Shown: positions 1 through 13,690 of the stretch, in pieces
Layout of the letters: the number at the start of each line of letters is the position of its first letter
Numbering within the stretch: position 1 is the first letter of the stretch
Source: Cannabis sativa
Lineage: Eukaryota > Streptophyta > Magnoliopsida > Rosales > Cannabaceae
Assembly (NCBI RefSeq): GCF_029168945.1
Contig: NC_083607.1
Location: 14,464,001-14,528,000, forward strand
DNA length: 64,000 bases
Direction of reading: 5' to 3'
Notes under the pieces: model-generated
What the model was told of the DNA's origin: nothing
Seen by the model: only the letters and a program-made list of their open reading frames with translations
Database searches by the model: none
Program-made: the position numbers and the translations under genes

Positions 1-312
1 CAGCAAGAAATGGCTTGACACTCAATTCGAAATGAAAGATTTCGGTGAAGCTGCTTATGTTCTTGGTATTCAGATTATCAGAAACTAGAAGAATAGATCC
101 AATGCTCTCTCTCAAATAGCTTACATTGATAAAGTGTTAGTGAGATTCTCAATGACAAATGCCAAAGAGGCGCAGATGCCTTCTAGATTTGGTATCCGTC
201 TATCTAAGGAATATTGTGCCACTGATCCTCAAGAGATAGAGGACATGAGAAGGGTTCCTTATGCTTCAGTAGTTGGGAGTCTAATGTATGCAATTTTATG
301 CACTAGACCAGA
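1..312 (+). pseudogene. Copia reverse transcriptase fragment
   Basis: The reading matches the stretch after the RT active site in element A of this window (compare 16219-16543): a QFEMKD-FGEAAYVLGIQI segment, then the region around PSRFGIRLSKE and YASVVGSLMYA. An in-frame TAG lies at 88-90. Homology stops at CTRPD (312), where a minus-strand LTR begins with TGTTGG. The 5 bases before that LTR (CCAGA) are not found after any LTR end here, so the right half of the insertion site is lost. It is a dead fragment of the 1.9-kb-LTR Copia family. Family identity is clear from the sequence match. The rest of the element lies to the left of the window or has been deleted. Confidence 0.85.
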
Positions 313-2204
313 TGTTGGAAATTATTTTACCAGGATCTTAGATCTACTCACAAGTATGTTGATTAACACCCTAAATATGAACTTCTAAAACGATTATAAA
401 ATAAACACATATAAAGTATGAGAAACCTTACATTGGGTGCAGCGGAATAATATGACTCCTTCCATTCAGATATCTAGCCCTTGATTCCTTTCTGTAGCAG
501 AGCATTATCAATATCTGAACCTGGATCTCTTTCTCTCCTTCCTTTGATGCTGAAACTCCTTCTTGTTGAATGTCTTTCTACACGATCTTCGTCACTATGA
601 TTGAGGTATCACTTGCTGTGTGTGGGTACTACTCTAACACTAAGTGATTTCAAAATTTCAAGGAAGAAGAAAGAGAAGAAGTGGCGGCTAGGTATAGAGA
701 GAGAAGGTTCAGGTTTTTCTCTGAAGGAAAAGTGTGAAAGTTAAGTGTAAATTTCCTGAAGCCTTCACTATCTATTTATAGCATTCCACTAGGGTTGGGT
801 TTGAATTATTTGGCATTAAAATAATGAAAATATCAGATGAAAAAACCTATAAAAGTGGTCGGCCCTATACAATATGGATTTGGGCCTCACTTTTTGCAAT
901 TTTGCAGTTTTATCATTTCTGCATCTCATTTTCTCAAAAACACCAATTTTCAAATTCAACCATTTAAATGCAAATTCTAACTATTTGATAACTATAAATA
1001 ATTACTAAATAGTATTGTAATTTATCATATTTATTAATTGAACTATACAAAGTATCATAATTAACAAATATGCCCCTAAAACTCTTTCTTTACAATTTTG
1101 CCCTTACTTAGTGAAAAATTCACAAATAGACATAGTCTAATTTGAGAATTATAATTGATTAATCAAAACCAATTATATGAGCCATACAAGCAATATTATC
1201 TCAACTAGTGGGGGGACCATGGGTCTATATAACCGAGCTTCCAATAAGCAGATCAAGAATTTATAACCTAAATTCACTGACTTATTAATTCTTCGTTGAA
1301 TCCACGCATAGAACTTAGAATTGCACTCTCAGTATATAGAATGCTCTATATGTTCCACCATATAGACACATCATTAGTTATCCATTGTTATAATCCTAAT
1401 TTGATCAATGATTCTCTATATGAATGATCTATACTGTAAAGGGATTAGATTACCGTTACACCCTATAATATATTTTATCCTTAAAACACTTAACCCCGCA
1501 TAAATGATATTTCAGCTTATGTGAAATGAGTACTCCACCATTTATTTTCGTTTGGTCAAGCTCAAAGGGGATCATCCTTTACTTACTATTCGCCAGATAG
1601 AAGCTATAGATTCCATGTTTATGTTAGCGCTCCCACTCAATTGCATTACCGTGTTCCCAAAATGTACGTATCACCCTGACCCAAAAGTAGGCTTAACTAG
1701 CAAATCAAAGAACACGAATAACCTCTTGAGATTGAGCCTAATCATAACAGGATTAAGATCATTTGATCTAGGATCAACTAGGCGATATTGACTTGAATAG
1801 ATATTACAGTAAGTTTAATAAATCTAAGTCAAAGTTCAATATCGGTCCCTTCCAATGCATACTCCATGCATCCAACTTGAGCTTTACTTTAACCAATGCT
1901 CTGGAAAGAACATAGCATTTCTCCAAATGCAAGTAAACTCTGTTGTAGATTATCATATGAGTAAAACCCTATGTCTGATAAATCTAGGAAACTTTATTCA
2001 CATAGTCATGTTTACTTTCCAATATGTTGACAACATAATAAACAGGATCAAGTATGTGAAAGGGATTTCAGATGAATTCATACATTATGTACATATAATC
2101 ATGAAATAAATCATGTGAACCATGCAACATTAAATGTTATTTCTGATCTATATTAATAAGTAAATCTGATTATATTGAAATGAGTTTTATTTAGGGCATA
2201 AAAC
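313..2204 (-). mobile_element. Copia LTR, minus orientation (copy 1)
   Basis: It starts TGTTGGAAATTATTTTACC, the reverse complement of the LTR 3' end. It ends in the reverse complement of the LTR 5' start (GCCCTAAATAAAAC), but the terminal CCAACA is missing. It aligns along its length with the other LTR copies in this window, such as 9512-11232 and 17179-19187. The last 7 bases (ATAAAAC, 2198-2204) are shared with the next, oppositely oriented LTR. It may be the 3' LTR of minus-strand element D, separated from it by the next LTR; that is inference. Confidence 0.8.
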
Positions 2205-4124
2205 TCATTACAATCTGATTAGTTATCAATTTAGAAGTGAAGCATGTTTACATGTATGTTACATGTTTATGGTTTAATACATATATTTGATATATGCACA
2301 AAATCAGTTAAATCCAGAACATATAGTTATTCACAATTACAGTATCGTCAATACAGTGGAATGTGATTGTGATTATATGATTCAAAAGATTTGGTCCCTG
2401 TTCATCAGTGTTTTGGATTTACACTGATGTGATAATCAGCGATGAAGTATACTTACACTTGGAGTAAGTGTTATGTTCTTTCCAGAACATTGGTAAAGTA
2501 TACTGGTTTCGAATGCATGGAGTATGCATTGGACTGGACCGATATTGAACTTGGTTAAAGATATTGTAAACTTACCGTTGTATCTTTCCAAGTCAATGTC
2601 AGAAGTTGATCTTAGATTAAGAGAATCTAAATCCTGATATGCTTAGGCTCAATTTCAGGAGTGCTATTCTTGTTCTTTGATTTATTAGTTAAAGCCTGTT
2701 TTGAGTCAGGATAATACATATATTTTGGGAACATGATAGCATAACTGAATAGGGAGTGCTAAACATAAATATGGAAATCTATAGCTTCTACTGGTGTATA
2801 GAAGTAAAGTGATGATTCCTTTTGAGCTTAGTTAAATAGAAGTAAATGGATGAGCTCTTGTTTCAGTGACTATTTATTAGATCACTAAAACATCATTTAC
2901 AGGTAACTAAGTGTTCAAATGGGAAAAATACATTGAGGGGTGTAAACGGTAAATTAGTCCCGTCTCGATGTAAATCATCTATATAGAGGATCTCTAAATC
3001 ACATTAAGATTATAACAATGGTTAAATGAGATAGCATATTGATATCGTGAAACATATGATATGCTTTATATAAGTCTGAGAGTGCAATTCCAAGTTCTAA
3101 GAGTGGATTCAACGAGGAATTAATAAGTTAGGGATTTACTTGGTAAATCGGTTCAACTTATTGGAAGCTCAGAATATAGATCCATGGTCCCCATTCTAGT
3201 TGAGACTATACTGTTTGTAGGACTCTATAATTGATTTATGATTAATCAATTATAATTCTAAAAGTTAGACTATGTCTAATTTGTGAATTCTCACAGTTTA
3301 GGGATGAAATCGTAAATAAGAGGGTTTCTAGGTTTAATTATTAATTATGAGACTTTGCATGTCTGAATTAATAATTAATTTTAAATGGCAATATTATTTA
3401 ATAATCTATTTTAGTTATTAAATAACTGGTTTTGGCATTTAAATGATTAGAATTGGAAAAATGGCATTTTTGGAGAAATAGAAATAAAATTGAGGAAACT
3501 GCAAAATCAATGTGAGGCCCTTTTCACACCATGGCCGGCCACATGATTACCTTTTCCCAATTATTATTTTTCAATTTAATTTGTCATTTAATTGCTAATC
3601 AAAGCCTAGCCTAAATAGGAAAGTGGTGAATCACACTAAATAAAGCAGTTATTCTATTACACAGTAAAAGAGGAAACTGTTTATTTGGAAAGTTGTGGTC
3701 TTCTCTTTTCCTATATATAGCAGCCCCTCTCTTCTCTTTATATGCATATGTGTTGCTTGAGAAACTTTGCTCTGCAAAGTGTATCACACGAAAATAAGAG
3801 AGAAAAATAAAGAGAGATTTCGAAATTCCCTAGTGAGAGAGAAGTGCCCACTCACATCATTCAGTATCTCATCATAGTTTGGAAGACTGTGAAGGATCAC
3901 ATCCAACTGAAGAACTTTCGGGCTCAGATCTTGATTATACTCTGCTACAGACAGGAATCAAGGGTTAGAGATCTGAGTGGAAGGAGACATAAATTCCGCT
4001 GCAATCATTGTAAGTTATTCTTAACTTTTATGTGTTTAAATCATCGTTTTAGAAGTTCAATATTAGTTGTTAAATCAACATACTTGCAATAGATCTAAGA
4101 TCCTGGATAAATATAATACCAACA
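2198..4124 (+). mobile_element. Copia LTR, plus orientation (copy 2)
   Basis: Plus-oriented LTR of the same family. It lacks the first bases (TGTTGGGTTTTATGCC) and ends ATACCAACA at 4124. It shows the family landmarks: an ATCGG/GGACCGATATTGAAC block, a CCATGGTCCCCA block, a TATATATAG box near 3713-3721, and the AATTCCGCTGCA segment before the end. It is more diverged from the other copies than they are from each other. Its left end is fused to a minus-strand LTR, and on its right (GTAATTACCAGG) it enters the decayed interior of element D. No 5-bp target duplication can be shown because the left end is lost. Confidence 0.75.
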
Positions 4125-5940
4125 GTAATTACCAGGTATACCACAAGCCATAGGTTTAGATAAACTCAAACCTATAATACTAGGAACAGGAAGTTTTGTA
4201 AAGTCCATTGAATAGACTTATTAACAAAATTTCCTTTTATGTTCTTGTAATAGAAAACTTTAGGTTACTCCATGTGAATGGATCAAACTATCGTTCTCTT
4301 GGCTTTCTTCTTAGTTTCTTATCTTGACAATCCATTACTTGTTTAAACTCACAATGGATTTTAATCACTAGTGTCTTCCAAGTCATAAGAAGGTGAGTTC
4401 CTAGAAACTCTCCCACTACGACAAGGTACCGTGAATTATGTCTAAGAAAACTAAATGGTATTGACCTCTTCGGTTGTGACAAGACAACAGAGGCAGTGGG
4501 ATCATCATATGTCAAATAAGATGATAGAACACTTATGGAATCAAGAAAAATTGTCTCCTTTATTTGCTACTTTTTAGACTTAGTCATTTTCTTAGAAAAG
4601 TAGTATTTGTTTAAACAAACACTTTCTTATCTATTGACTATGGGATGGTCCACCCCTAATCACTTAGAATAGCTAACAAACCATGGTTAACAGTTCTAGC
4701 TTTTCTTAAGATTTTGATTAGGTCATCCATGAATCTAGTAATGATTTACATTAAGTATACAATCATTGCATCATTCTGAAATTGTATTTCCATAGAAGGA
4801 TTTAGACAACGACTAGCAACTAATCATCAATATGCAAATCAAAATTTCTGAGGAGGTAAGTTTGGATATAATTCAAAAATCAATTTAATGATCTTTGAAC
4901 TTCATATCTACTAACTATTTCTCCACCCCTATCAGTTCGCAAGATCTTTAACCACTTACCTTAATGGTTTTAACCATTGCTAGAAATTTATGAAATTTTT
5001 CAAACATTTCAAATTTCTTTGCATAAGGTATAATCTAGAGTGATCGTTTTAAGAATACAACGAAAAACTCATATCCACCCCTGAATGTACATCCATCTAC
5101 GAATGAGATGAACAATTTTCAGTGGATATAGGCATATTAACTCTTTGCAGAGATTGATCTTGTCAAAACCACTATGAACAAGATACAAATGCCATAGATT
5201 AATAAAAATGTGGTTGTGTCTTTTTGATGACTTAGATTTAGTTACTTCAATGAGTTCATAGAATAGTGCAAGTGGATCCTGGTCACAGAATATTGAACTC
5301 ATATTCCATACAATTTGAAACCAATGATAGAAAATGGTTATTAAACACTTTTGAAAGTGTAACTGTGTTGTAGTCTGGAATTAGAAATATAAGAAAATTT
5401 CTGTTTGGAATCTAAAATTAAAGTCAAAGACTTAAATTTATACCAAATATAACGAGTAATTCTTCTTGGACCACCACTACTAATTTAAACTCTGAGTCAG
5501 ATTTGCCCATACAAGTAGGAGATTTCTAAGATTGAGGATGTATATCATTTTGGAATAGAATTTCGGGATTATAATCATATGCGTCATTTAATTTTTGAAG
5601 AGAAAATAGAATGACATTAAATGATTTATATACCATTCATCCAATGATATGTTATGGAGCTAATTCAAAATGAATAAGCTAAGAGGAATTAGGATAATTT
5701 CGTTGTTTAAATAAGAATCCAACGATGCTCCGATTAGCGAGAGTCAAAGTAATCTTATTTATACAATCTTCTTGTTTTATATTGTAAAAATACTAGTCTA
5801 AGGTATCATCAATTGATGAACAGCTAGATGTTGCATATACAATATTTATCTTTCGAGATCTAACACTATTATGTATGTCTAATGGTGAAAATCCATTAGG
5901 GATTTATCTCATTAGATAAACAAACCAAGTTAGACCAACA
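4125..5940 (-). pseudogene. Decayed Copia pol interior of element D
   Basis: Read on the minus strand, this matches the plus-strand interior of element E (about 42100-43760) base for base over long stretches. Residual coding traces include an LWHLYLVHSGFDK segment at about 5150-5230, a relic of the LWHLRLGHIGFDR integrase zinc-finger region, and a segment at 4288-4515 that corresponds to the linker between integrase and RT. No ORF longer than about 80 codons survives. D and E share the same deletions and garbling, so the decay predates their separation. About 850 bp of 3' interior seen in E (43760-44601) is absent here, next to the inserted LTR. Confidence 0.75.
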
Positions 5941-8900
5941 ATGAAGATTCGAAATTAAACTACAACTTAATAACAGAAAATAACATGGCTCAATATAAAT
6001 TCATACACAATTCAGAAATTATTAAACATATAGCAAGTAGGAATGACAAGTGAAAATACTTAAACATACAATCCTAAATAATTTCCAAGGTTTTCAACAA
6101 ACTGATATCAGTGTCCCGTTTAGGCGAGAGTCAAAGCTACCATCCATTGAATAGAGTTGTCAGCTCATCTAAAATGTTAAACATTCTAGCAACCTTTTAT
6201 TCGATCAAGATTGGAATCCTGCGTTGTCCCGTTTAGGCGAGAGTCAAGGCTATTCTATCTTATGAGCTTCTACCATTGTTTCATATTTTGCAAGTCAAAT
6301 ATGGTCGCCACCATTAGGGTTATCCATACTATATAAAACACTTACAAACTACTTATCTTTCGAGATTAAACGGTGCAAAATTGCTAATGAACGTTCCTCC
6401 ATTAGGGAGGATTACTCACTAAAACAAACGCTATGTAAAACCAACAATAGAGATCGAATATCTTAATAATAAAGCTCATTCTTTTAAATGTATTTTCATT
6501 ATTATTTAAAATAAAATATATTCATTAAATATCGAATTTAGAATTAAAATTCTAAATTAGAATTTAATTTAATATTTATAAAATTATACTTAGATGGTGA
6601 TTGAAATAAATTGAATTATTTCCATCTCAGTAGTAATTTTGATATATAAATATTAAGAAAATTATTTAATTTGTATTAATTTAAATTAATTTGCAACTCA
6701 AAATAAATTTTCATGAGAATATATTTATTGTATTTTGAAAAAGAAAGCATAAGAACTTTATATTTTCGAAATAATTAAATAATAATTACTTAGAAAAATA
6801 CTTCAAGCAAAATTATCACCTATAGATTTTTCTTTGACTAATTAATTCAATTTCTAATAATATACTTTAATTCATTTATTTTAAATTAATCAATAAATGA
6901 AAAAATCATTAATTTAAGTTGGTCCAAGAATTAATTAAAATAAATAATTAATTTACAACTTAATCTATTTTTCAAGATAAATTCAAAAACATCTTGCATT
7001 ATGAAATGCAATTTCGAAAATTGATTAATAAAATAAAGAAAAAATATATTTTGAAAATTATTTAAATTAAAGTTGAAAAAATAAATTTCAACTAAAAATA
7101 ATTTTCTATTTAATTAAATGTCATGAAAAAGAAATATTTAAGTATCATGATGAAAATCAACTTAGATATTTAATTTTCAATTTAATTAAATGTATTAAAT
7201 TCAAGAAATAAATAATTAAGTGTAGAGAAGGCTTAATTATTAATCTCTAGTTTAATACTAGGAAAAAAATATACTTAAAATAAATTGTACCAAAATTAAT
7301 TATTTAAATAATTAATTTCACAATGTATAATATTTTCCTATTTAATATTAGAAATAATAAGTAGTCTTGAAATAACTATCTAGAAAATATATTATTTGAC
7401 TAAGTATCTTATCCACCAAATTTGAAAAAAGATCTAATTTAAGTTGTTTTAGAAGAATCTAAAAGATCAACTTAAATATCTTTCAAATTAGATTTAATTA
7501 AATTTAAAATTAAGTTATAACCACTTAATTTGAAAACATTCTATTTTAAGTTAATATTTGAAAAAATATCAACTTAAAAAATATCTAAAGAATCATAATA
7601 ACCAATTCTTAAAATTCCTCAACTTAATTTTGAAATTTAAAATTCAAAAAGATATTCAGATTTAAGTTGATTAGTTAGTGATAACTAATTTTCAACTTAA
7701 ATAGGAATATTTAATGAAAAATTTAAATTAAGCTTCAGAAAGAATCTAGATGGTTATAATTCTATATTTAATTAAATACAAGAAAATACATATAGTTTAG
7801 TTTAGAATAAAATTCTTTAAACTATGGTTTTCTTAAATTAATTTTAAAATAAATGAAATTAATTATGTTGCTAATCAATTTTATTAGGTTAAACTAATTT
7901 AATTAACCTAGTACAGTTATTCAAATCAGGCAAATAGGCCTTCACAATTGGGGTGGTTCATGTGAGGGGGTGCTGGGTTCAGTATGTCGTACCCACTTCT
8001 ATGGCTCCCAACTCTCACACAAGGCCCAAAAGAGAGGAATTTAACCTTAAAATGAACAACTGTTATTAATTGAATATGCCCAAAACTAAATGGGCCTAAA
8101 TAAAATCTATCAAAAACTATGATATTTTATTTAGCAACAACAACCTATATGCATCTATAACAAAATTAAACATATAGGCTCACACAAGCACACAATTTGG
8201 ATGGATCCTATCATGTTGCTAGGTCAAACACAGATGAAAGAAGATTGTGAAAATTACCTGTTACAAATTATTTACTTGACCAAGGGAACCATGAGTTAAA
8301 ATCAGATCATTGGATCTATCAACAAGTTAACCATGGCTATTTGCAATCAAACAATAATAGGTTTTAAAAAACTTACAAACAAGCTAAAACACATACTCCT
8401 GCAACAAGGTTAGCTGGATAGTTGGATGTAGGATTTATTTAATTTTAAATAATTAAATTTCGAAATAATAATTAAAAAAAAATTATTTTCGAAAAATAAT
8501 AAAATAATAAAATAATAAAATTTATATATTTTTGAAATTAATAAAATAAAATTTAAAATTAAACCTACAATTTTGAAAAATTAGGTTTCAACTAAACTAA
8601 ATATCATTTCAAAATTTGCTAACTACTTTTAAAAATTTAATGTTATTTTATAAATTAAATATTCAATAATAAAAAAAAAAGATAAATGAATATCTTTTTC
8701 AGATTTTATGATTTAATTTAAATAAATAAAATAACAAAATTTAAAAGTTAGCAAAATATCTTACTTCTATTTAAAATTACATGATTATAGTTATCTTATT
8801 TTAAATTTAATTAAGGTCAAATTATTTAAAAAAATATTTAATTTAAAAAATTAATATCTGACATTAAATTTAAAATTAAGATAAGATATAATCAAATTTA

Positions 8901-9511
8901 AAAATAAGATAGATAATTAAGCGAAAAGATAGATATTTACTATTTTCAAATTCAAATTACACTAATATCATGAATTAAATTAAAAAAAATATTAATTAAT
9001 TTAATTATGATATTTAAAATTGAAATAGGAATAGTGAATGTCTAAATACAAAACTACGCAAAAAATCGGAACTTAAATCAATGAAATAGCATGAAAAATC
9101 GAAGAAAAACGAAAAAAAGCGAGCTGTACGGACAGTATGCATACTGTCCGCGCGCACTATAGGCTTGCATGGGCGAGGATACATGGCGCAGGGGGGAGGC
9201 AGCATGATTTCCGCGTGCGTGTCCCTATTGCACGACTCTGATTTTTCCCGAAACTTCAAAAAATTATAACTAATTCAAATTAAATCGAAATTGAGTTCTA
9301 TAAAAAGGTAAATTGCTTAATTTTTTCCATACTATCCAATAAAAATAATTCCAGAAACAAAATTTCAATTATTTTTCACGAAAAATTCACAAACATCAAT
9401 CAATCATCAAATAACACTCAACACAACATGAAACCATCCAAAACATCAAACAAATCGTTTTAAGTCCAAATTTCTTGCAAGCAAATCAATTACCATGGCT
9501 CTGAGGCCAGT
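5941..9511 (-). mobile_element. Leader (5' untranslated region) of element D
   Basis: AT-rich leader running leftward from the 5' LTR. A primer-binding site (9496-9509) lies two bases from the LTR: its reverse complement TGGCCTCAGAGCCA resembles the plant initiator tRNA-Met site TGGTATCAGAGCCA with changes. Farther in are a GC-rich palindrome (9130-9151), a conserved block around 7940-8040 (GGGCCTT ... AAGGCCC), and hairpins with ATTAG/CTAAT loops at 5889-5905 and 6395-6411. Two copies of the GACTCTCGCCTAAACGGGAC motif (minus strand) lie at 6112-6133 and 6225-6246. No gag ORF is visible. The same leader occurs in B (35539-38078) and, inverted relative to D, in A. Confidence 0.8.
9496..9509 (-). 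promoter_or_regulatory. Primer-binding site of element D (tRNA-Met type, degenerate)
   Basis: The reverse complement reads TGGCCTCAGAGCCA, two bases downstream of the 5' LTR end. Established plant Copia sites read TGGTATCAGAGCC. Two changed bases make this a weak match, but the position fits. Confidence 0.65.
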
Positions 9512-11232
9512 TGTTGGAAATTATTTTACCAGGATCTTAGATATATTCACAAGTATGTTGATTAACACCCTAAATATGAACTTCTAAAACGATTATGAAA
9601 TAAACACATATAAAGTATGAGAAACCTTACATTGGGTGCAGCGGAATAATATGACTCCTTCCGTTCAGATATCTAGCCCTTGATTCCTTTCTGTAGCAGA
9701 GCATTATCAATATCTGAACCTGGATCTCTTTCTCTCCTTCCTTTGATGCTGAAACTCCTTCTTGTTGAATGTCTTTCTTCACGATCTTCCTCACTATGAT
9801 TGAGGTATCACTTGCTGTGTGTGGGCACTACTCTAACACTAAGTGATTTCGAAATTTCAAGGAAGAAGAAAGAGAAGAAGTGGCGGCTAGGTATAGAGAG
9901 AGAAGGCTCAGGTTTTTCTCTGAAGGAAAAGTGTGAAAGTTAAGTGTAAATTTCCTGAAGCCTTCACTACCTATTTATAGCATTCCACTAGGGTTAGGTT
10001 TGAATTATTTGGCATTAAAATAATAAAAATATCAGATGAAAAAACCTATAAAATTGGCCGGCCCTATACAATATGGATTTGGGCCTCACTTTTTGCAATT
10101 TTGCAGTTTTATCATTTCTGCATCTCATCTTCTCAAAAACGCCAATTTTCAAATTTAACCATTCAAATGCCAATTCTAACTATTTAATAACTATAAATAA
10201 TTATTAAATAATATTGTCATTTATCATATTTATTAATTGAACCATACAAAGTATCATAATTAACAAATATGCCCCTAAAACTCTTTCTTTACAATTTCGC
10301 CCTTACTTAGTGAAAAATTCACAAATAGACATAGTCTAATTTGAGAATTATAATTGATTAATCAAAACCAATTATATGAGTCTTACAAGCAATATTATCT
10401 CAACTAGTAGGGGGACCATGGGTCTATATAACCGAGCTTCCAATAAGCAGATCAAGAATTTATAACCTAAATTCACTGACTTATTAATTCTTCGTTGAAT
10501 CCACGCATAGAACTTAGAATTTCACTCTCAGTATATAGAACGCTCTATATGTTCCACCATATAGACACATCATTAGTTATCCATTGTTATAATCCTAATT
10601 TGATCAATGATCCTCTATATGAAAGATCTACACTGTAAAGGGATTAGATTACTGTTACACCCTACAATGTATTTTATCCTTAAAACACTTAACCACGTAT
10701 GAATGACATTTCAGCTTATGTGAAATGAGTACTCCACCATTTATTTTTGTTTGGTCAAGCTCGAAGGAGATCATCCTTTACTTACTATTCGCCAGATAGA
10801 AGCTATAGATTCCATGTTTATGTTAGTGCTCCCACTCAATTGCACTACCGTGTTCCCAAAATGTACGTATCACCCTGACCCAAAAGTAGGCTTAACTAAC
10901 AAATCAAAGAACACGAATAACCTCTTGAGATTGAGCCTAATCATAACAGGATTAAGATCATTTGATCTAGGATCAACTAGGCGATATTGACTTGAATAGA
11001 TATTACAGTAAGTTTAATAAATCTAAGTCAAAGTTCAATATCGGTCCCTTCCGATGCATACTCCATGCATCCAACCTGAGCTTTACTTTAACCAATGCTC
11101 TGGAAAGAACATAGCATTTCTCCAAATGCAAGTAAACTCTGTTGTAGATTATCATATCTGTAAAACCCTATGTCTGATAAATCTAGGAAACTTTATTCAC
11201 ATAGTCATGTTTACTTTCCAATGTGTTGACAA
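9512..11232 (-). mobile_element. Truncated 5' LTR of element D
   Basis: It begins TGTTGGAAATTATTTTACC at 9512 and follows the minus-oriented LTR collinearly to GTTGACAA (11232). There it stops about 170 bp short of the LTR end and switches to the plus-oriented leader of element A. It is very close to LTR copy 1 (313-2204), with only scattered substitutions. The 79-codon open frame at 10751-10990 is antisense to the LTR and is not treated as a gene. Confidence 0.85.
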
Positions 11233-13690
11233 TGCGCCGAGAAACTTCGGCTGAGCACTCCCCTGCGCGCGCGGACAAGTATGCACAGCATACTGTCCGT
11301 ACAGCTCGCATTTTTTTTCGTTTTTCTTCGATTTTTCATGCTATTTCATGGATTTAACTTCTGATTTTTTGTGTAGTTCTGTATTTAGACAGTTACTATT
11401 CCTAATTCAATTCTAAATATCATAATTAAATTAATTAATTTTTTTTTTAAATTAATTCATGATATTAGTGTAATTTGAATTTGAAAATAGTAAATATCTA
11501 TCTTTTTTGCTTAATTATCTATCTTATTTTTAAATTTGCTTATATCTTATTTTTAAATTGAAGGTCAGATATTAAATTTTTAAATTAAATATTTTTTTTA
11601 AATAATTTGACCTTATTTAAATTTAAAATAAGATAACTATAATCATGTAATTTTAAATAAAAGTAAGATATTTTGCTAACTTTTAAAATATTGTTATTTT
11701 ATTTATTTAAATGAAATCATAAATTCTCAAAAATATATTTATTTATCTTTTTTATTTTTGATTGAATATTTAATTTATAAAATAACATTAAATTTTTAAA
11801 AGTGGTTAGCAAATTTTGAAATGATATTTAGGTTAGTTGAAACTTAATTTTTCAAAATAGTAAGTTTAATTTTAAATATTATTTTATTAATTTCGAAAAT
11901 ACATAAATTTTATTTTATTTTATTATTTTTTTTTCGAAAATAAATTTTTTTATTTTATTTAATTATTTTTTCGAAATTTAATTATTTAAAATTAAATAAA
12001 TCCTACATCTAACTATCCAGCTAACCTTGTTGTTGGAGTATGTGTTTTAGCTTGTTTGTAAGTTTTTAAAACCTTTTATTGCTTGATTGCAAATAGCCAT
12101 GGTTAACTTGTTGACAGATCCAATGATCTGATTTTAACTCATGGCTCCCTTGGTCAAGTAAATAATTTGTAACAAGTAAATAATTTGTAACAGGTAATTT
12201 TTACAATCTTCTTTCATCTGTGTATGACCTAGCAACATGATAGGATCCATCCAAATTGTTTGCCTGTGTGAGCCTATGTGTTTAATTTTATTATAGATGC
12301 ATATAGGTTGTTGTTGCTAAATAAAATATCATAGTTTTTGATAGATTTTATTTAGGCCCATTTAGTTTTGGGCCTATTCAATTAATAACAGTTGTTTATT
12401 TTAAGGTTAAATTCCTCTCTTTTGGGCCTTGTGTGAGAGTTGGGAGCCATAGAAGTGGGTACGATATACTGAACCCAGCACCCCCTCACATGAACCACCC
12501 CAATTGTGAAGGTCCATTTGCCTGATTTGAATAACTGTACTAGGTTAATTAAATTAGTTTAACCTAATAAAATTGATTAGCAACATAATTAATTTCATTT
12601 ATTTTGAAATTAATTTAAGAAAACCATAGTTTAAAGAATTTTATTCTAAGCTAAACTATATGTATTTTCTTGTATTTAATTAAATATAGAATTATAACCA
12701 TCTAGATTCTTTTTGAAGCTTAGTTTAAATTTTTCATTAAATATTCCTATTTAAGTTGATATTTAGTTATTTATAACTAATCAGCTTAAACCTGAATATC
12801 TTTTGAATTTAAAATTTTAAAATTAAGTTGAGGAATTTTAGGAATTGGTTATTAAGATTCTTTAGATATTTTTTAAGTTGATATTTTTTTCAAATATTAA
12901 CTTAAAATGGAATATTTTCAAATTAAGTGGTTATAACTTAATTTTAATTTAATTAAATCTAATTTGAAAGATATTTAAGTTTATTTTTTAGATTCTTCTA
13001 AAAACAATTTAAACAAGATATTTTCAAATTTGTTTTATTATTTTCGAATTTAAATAATAATTGAAATTTAATTAAAGTTGATTTTTTATTTAAACCAACT
13101 TTAATTTATAATTTTTCATGGAGCAGATGATTAAATAAAATACATATTTTTTTTTAAATAATGAGCTTTAATCAAAAGATATTCGATCTCCATTGTTGGT
13201 CTTACAATAGTTAAATTTTTTCAATATAACCTCGAGACGTTAGACTTCGTCCCCCTATGGATGGTTATTCGTTGAAAACTTTTAACACCGTAAGATTTCA
13301 TTTGATAAGTGTTTTGTGAGTTTTCGTCTCTATTAGACTCTCCCCTACGGTGACTACTTAGAGATAAACTCATAAAACATGAAACAATAGTGGAAGCTCA
13401 TAAAATGAGAATAACCTTGACTCTCGCCTATCGGGACAACGTTGGATTCTTATTTTGATCGAATAAAAGGTTGCTAAAATGTTTTATTTTAGATGAGCTG
13501 ACTACTCTATTCAACTAATGTTATCTTTGTATCTCGCCTACCGGGACACTGTATTTCATTATGTTGGAAACATTCGAAAATAAACTATGTTAGATTTAGT
13601 ATTTTTATAACATATGTGATTATTTGTTATTTTCTGAACTTGTGTATGAATTTGAACCAAAACCTTACGTCTGTTTTATTGATGTGATGT
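11233..13690 (+). mobile_element. Leader of element A
   Basis: Non-coding AT-rich leader, homologous in inverted orientation to D's leader (5941-9170). It holds the GC-rich hairpin at 11271-11298, the GGGCCTT ... AAGGCCC block (about 12420-12520), and two copies of the GACTCTCGCC...CGGGACA motif (13418-13438 and 13528-13548) with altered loops. From about 13690 the sequence matches the start of B's coding region (TAACCCTCATCCC). Confidence 0.75.
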
